A DNA stretch of 26,385 bases, taken from positions 1 to 26,385 of the forward strand of contig JAXDNH010000097.1 in assembly GCA_034669525.1 (NCBI GenBank), given 5' to 3'. Below, one piece after another: positions 26,277 to 26,385 of the stretch. The first letter of the stretch is position 1, and each line of letters starts with the position of its first letter. Source of the DNA: JAFASC01 sp034669525 (GTDB taxonomy: Bacteria > Pseudomonadota > Alphaproteobacteria > Rhizobiales > Beijerinckiaceae). Under the pieces are notes generated by a model. That model made no database searches. It was not told the DNA's origin and was given only the letters and a program-made list of their open reading frames with translations. The position numbers were made by a program, and so were the translations under genes.

Positions 26277-26385
26277 ATGAGCGACTTCACAATCTACGGC
26301 GTGCCCGGCAGCCCCTATGTGCGAGCCGCCCTACTTGGACTTGAAGAGAAACGCTGTGCCTGGTGCCTGCACGCGATGCCTTTCG
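26277..26385 (+). CDS. Glutathione S-transferase family protein, partial (N-terminus only)
   Basis: Runs off the right edge; 36 residues are visible. The start MSDFTIYGVPGSPYVRAALLGLEEK matches the thioredoxin-fold N-domain of glutathione S-transferases, with SPYVR at the glutathione-activating site and the following helix. An AGGAGA ribosome-binding site is six bases before ATG 26277. The intact gene should continue for about 200 residues past the window. It begins 62 bases after the RNA methyltransferase stop, so it is more likely a separate unit. Confidence 0.82.
   Translation, partial: MSDFTIYGVPGSPYVRAALLGLEEKRCAWCLHAMPF

Overview
This is a gene-dense, high-GC stretch of a bacterial chromosome. 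Gene content and protein style point to an alphaproteobacterium of the order Hyphomicrobiales (Rhizobiales), near the Bradyrhizobium/Rhodopseudomonas/Xanthobacteraceae group. The main clues are the order prs-rplY-pth, the L25 protein with a long Ala/Pro tail, a rhizobial-type PPDK and an intergenic palindromic repeat of a kind I recall from that group. The genus cannot be fixed from the sequence alone. I see no rRNA, tRNA, CRISPR array, insertion sequence, phage gene or toxin-antitoxin pair.

Left part (1-11919): a lipid/CoA-thioester catabolic region. A bifunctional enoyl-CoA hydratase/3-hydroxyacyl-CoA dehydrogenase (minus strand) diverges from a tight plus-strand operon: SDR dehydrogenase, two unlike acyl-CoA dehydrogenases, and an acyl-CoA synthetase (2405-7287). 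Next come a second SDR (minus), a histidine phosphatase (plus), a class-C beta-lactamase-like serine hydrolase (minus) and a second acyl-CoA synthetase (plus). Together these could activate a carboxylic acid to its CoA ester, desaturate, hydrate and oxidise it. No thiolase or dedicated regulator lies in the window.

Middle (11932-17182): a conserved-looking 81-residue hypothetical gene, ribosomal protein L11 methyltransferase (prmA), a small secreted six-cysteine protein, a two-domain MaoC hydratase fusion, an M17 leucyl-aminopeptidase-family enzyme, and a TPR lipoprotein.

Right part (17190-26385): a minus-strand housekeeping block reading ppdK, prs, rplY, pth, gtrA-like, apt. It covers PEP/pyruvate interconversion, PRPP synthesis, ribosomal protein L25, peptidyl-tRNA recycling, a GtrA membrane protein and PRPP-dependent adenine salvage. 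Upstream lies an HdeD-family membrane protein. Diverging from it is a plus-strand pair of overlapping RNA methyltransferase genes (tlyA and a RumA/TrmA-type m5U enzyme). The window ends inside a glutathione S-transferase-like gene.

Most of the window is ordinary core genome. The features most worth a second look are the SDR gene that seems to start at CTG, the acyl-CoA dehydrogenase pair in which only one partner keeps the usual catalytic glutamate, the fused tandem MaoC protein, the palindromic repeat abutting an SDR stop codon, and several perfect inverted repeats in divergent intergenic regions. I found no convincing novel multi-gene system.
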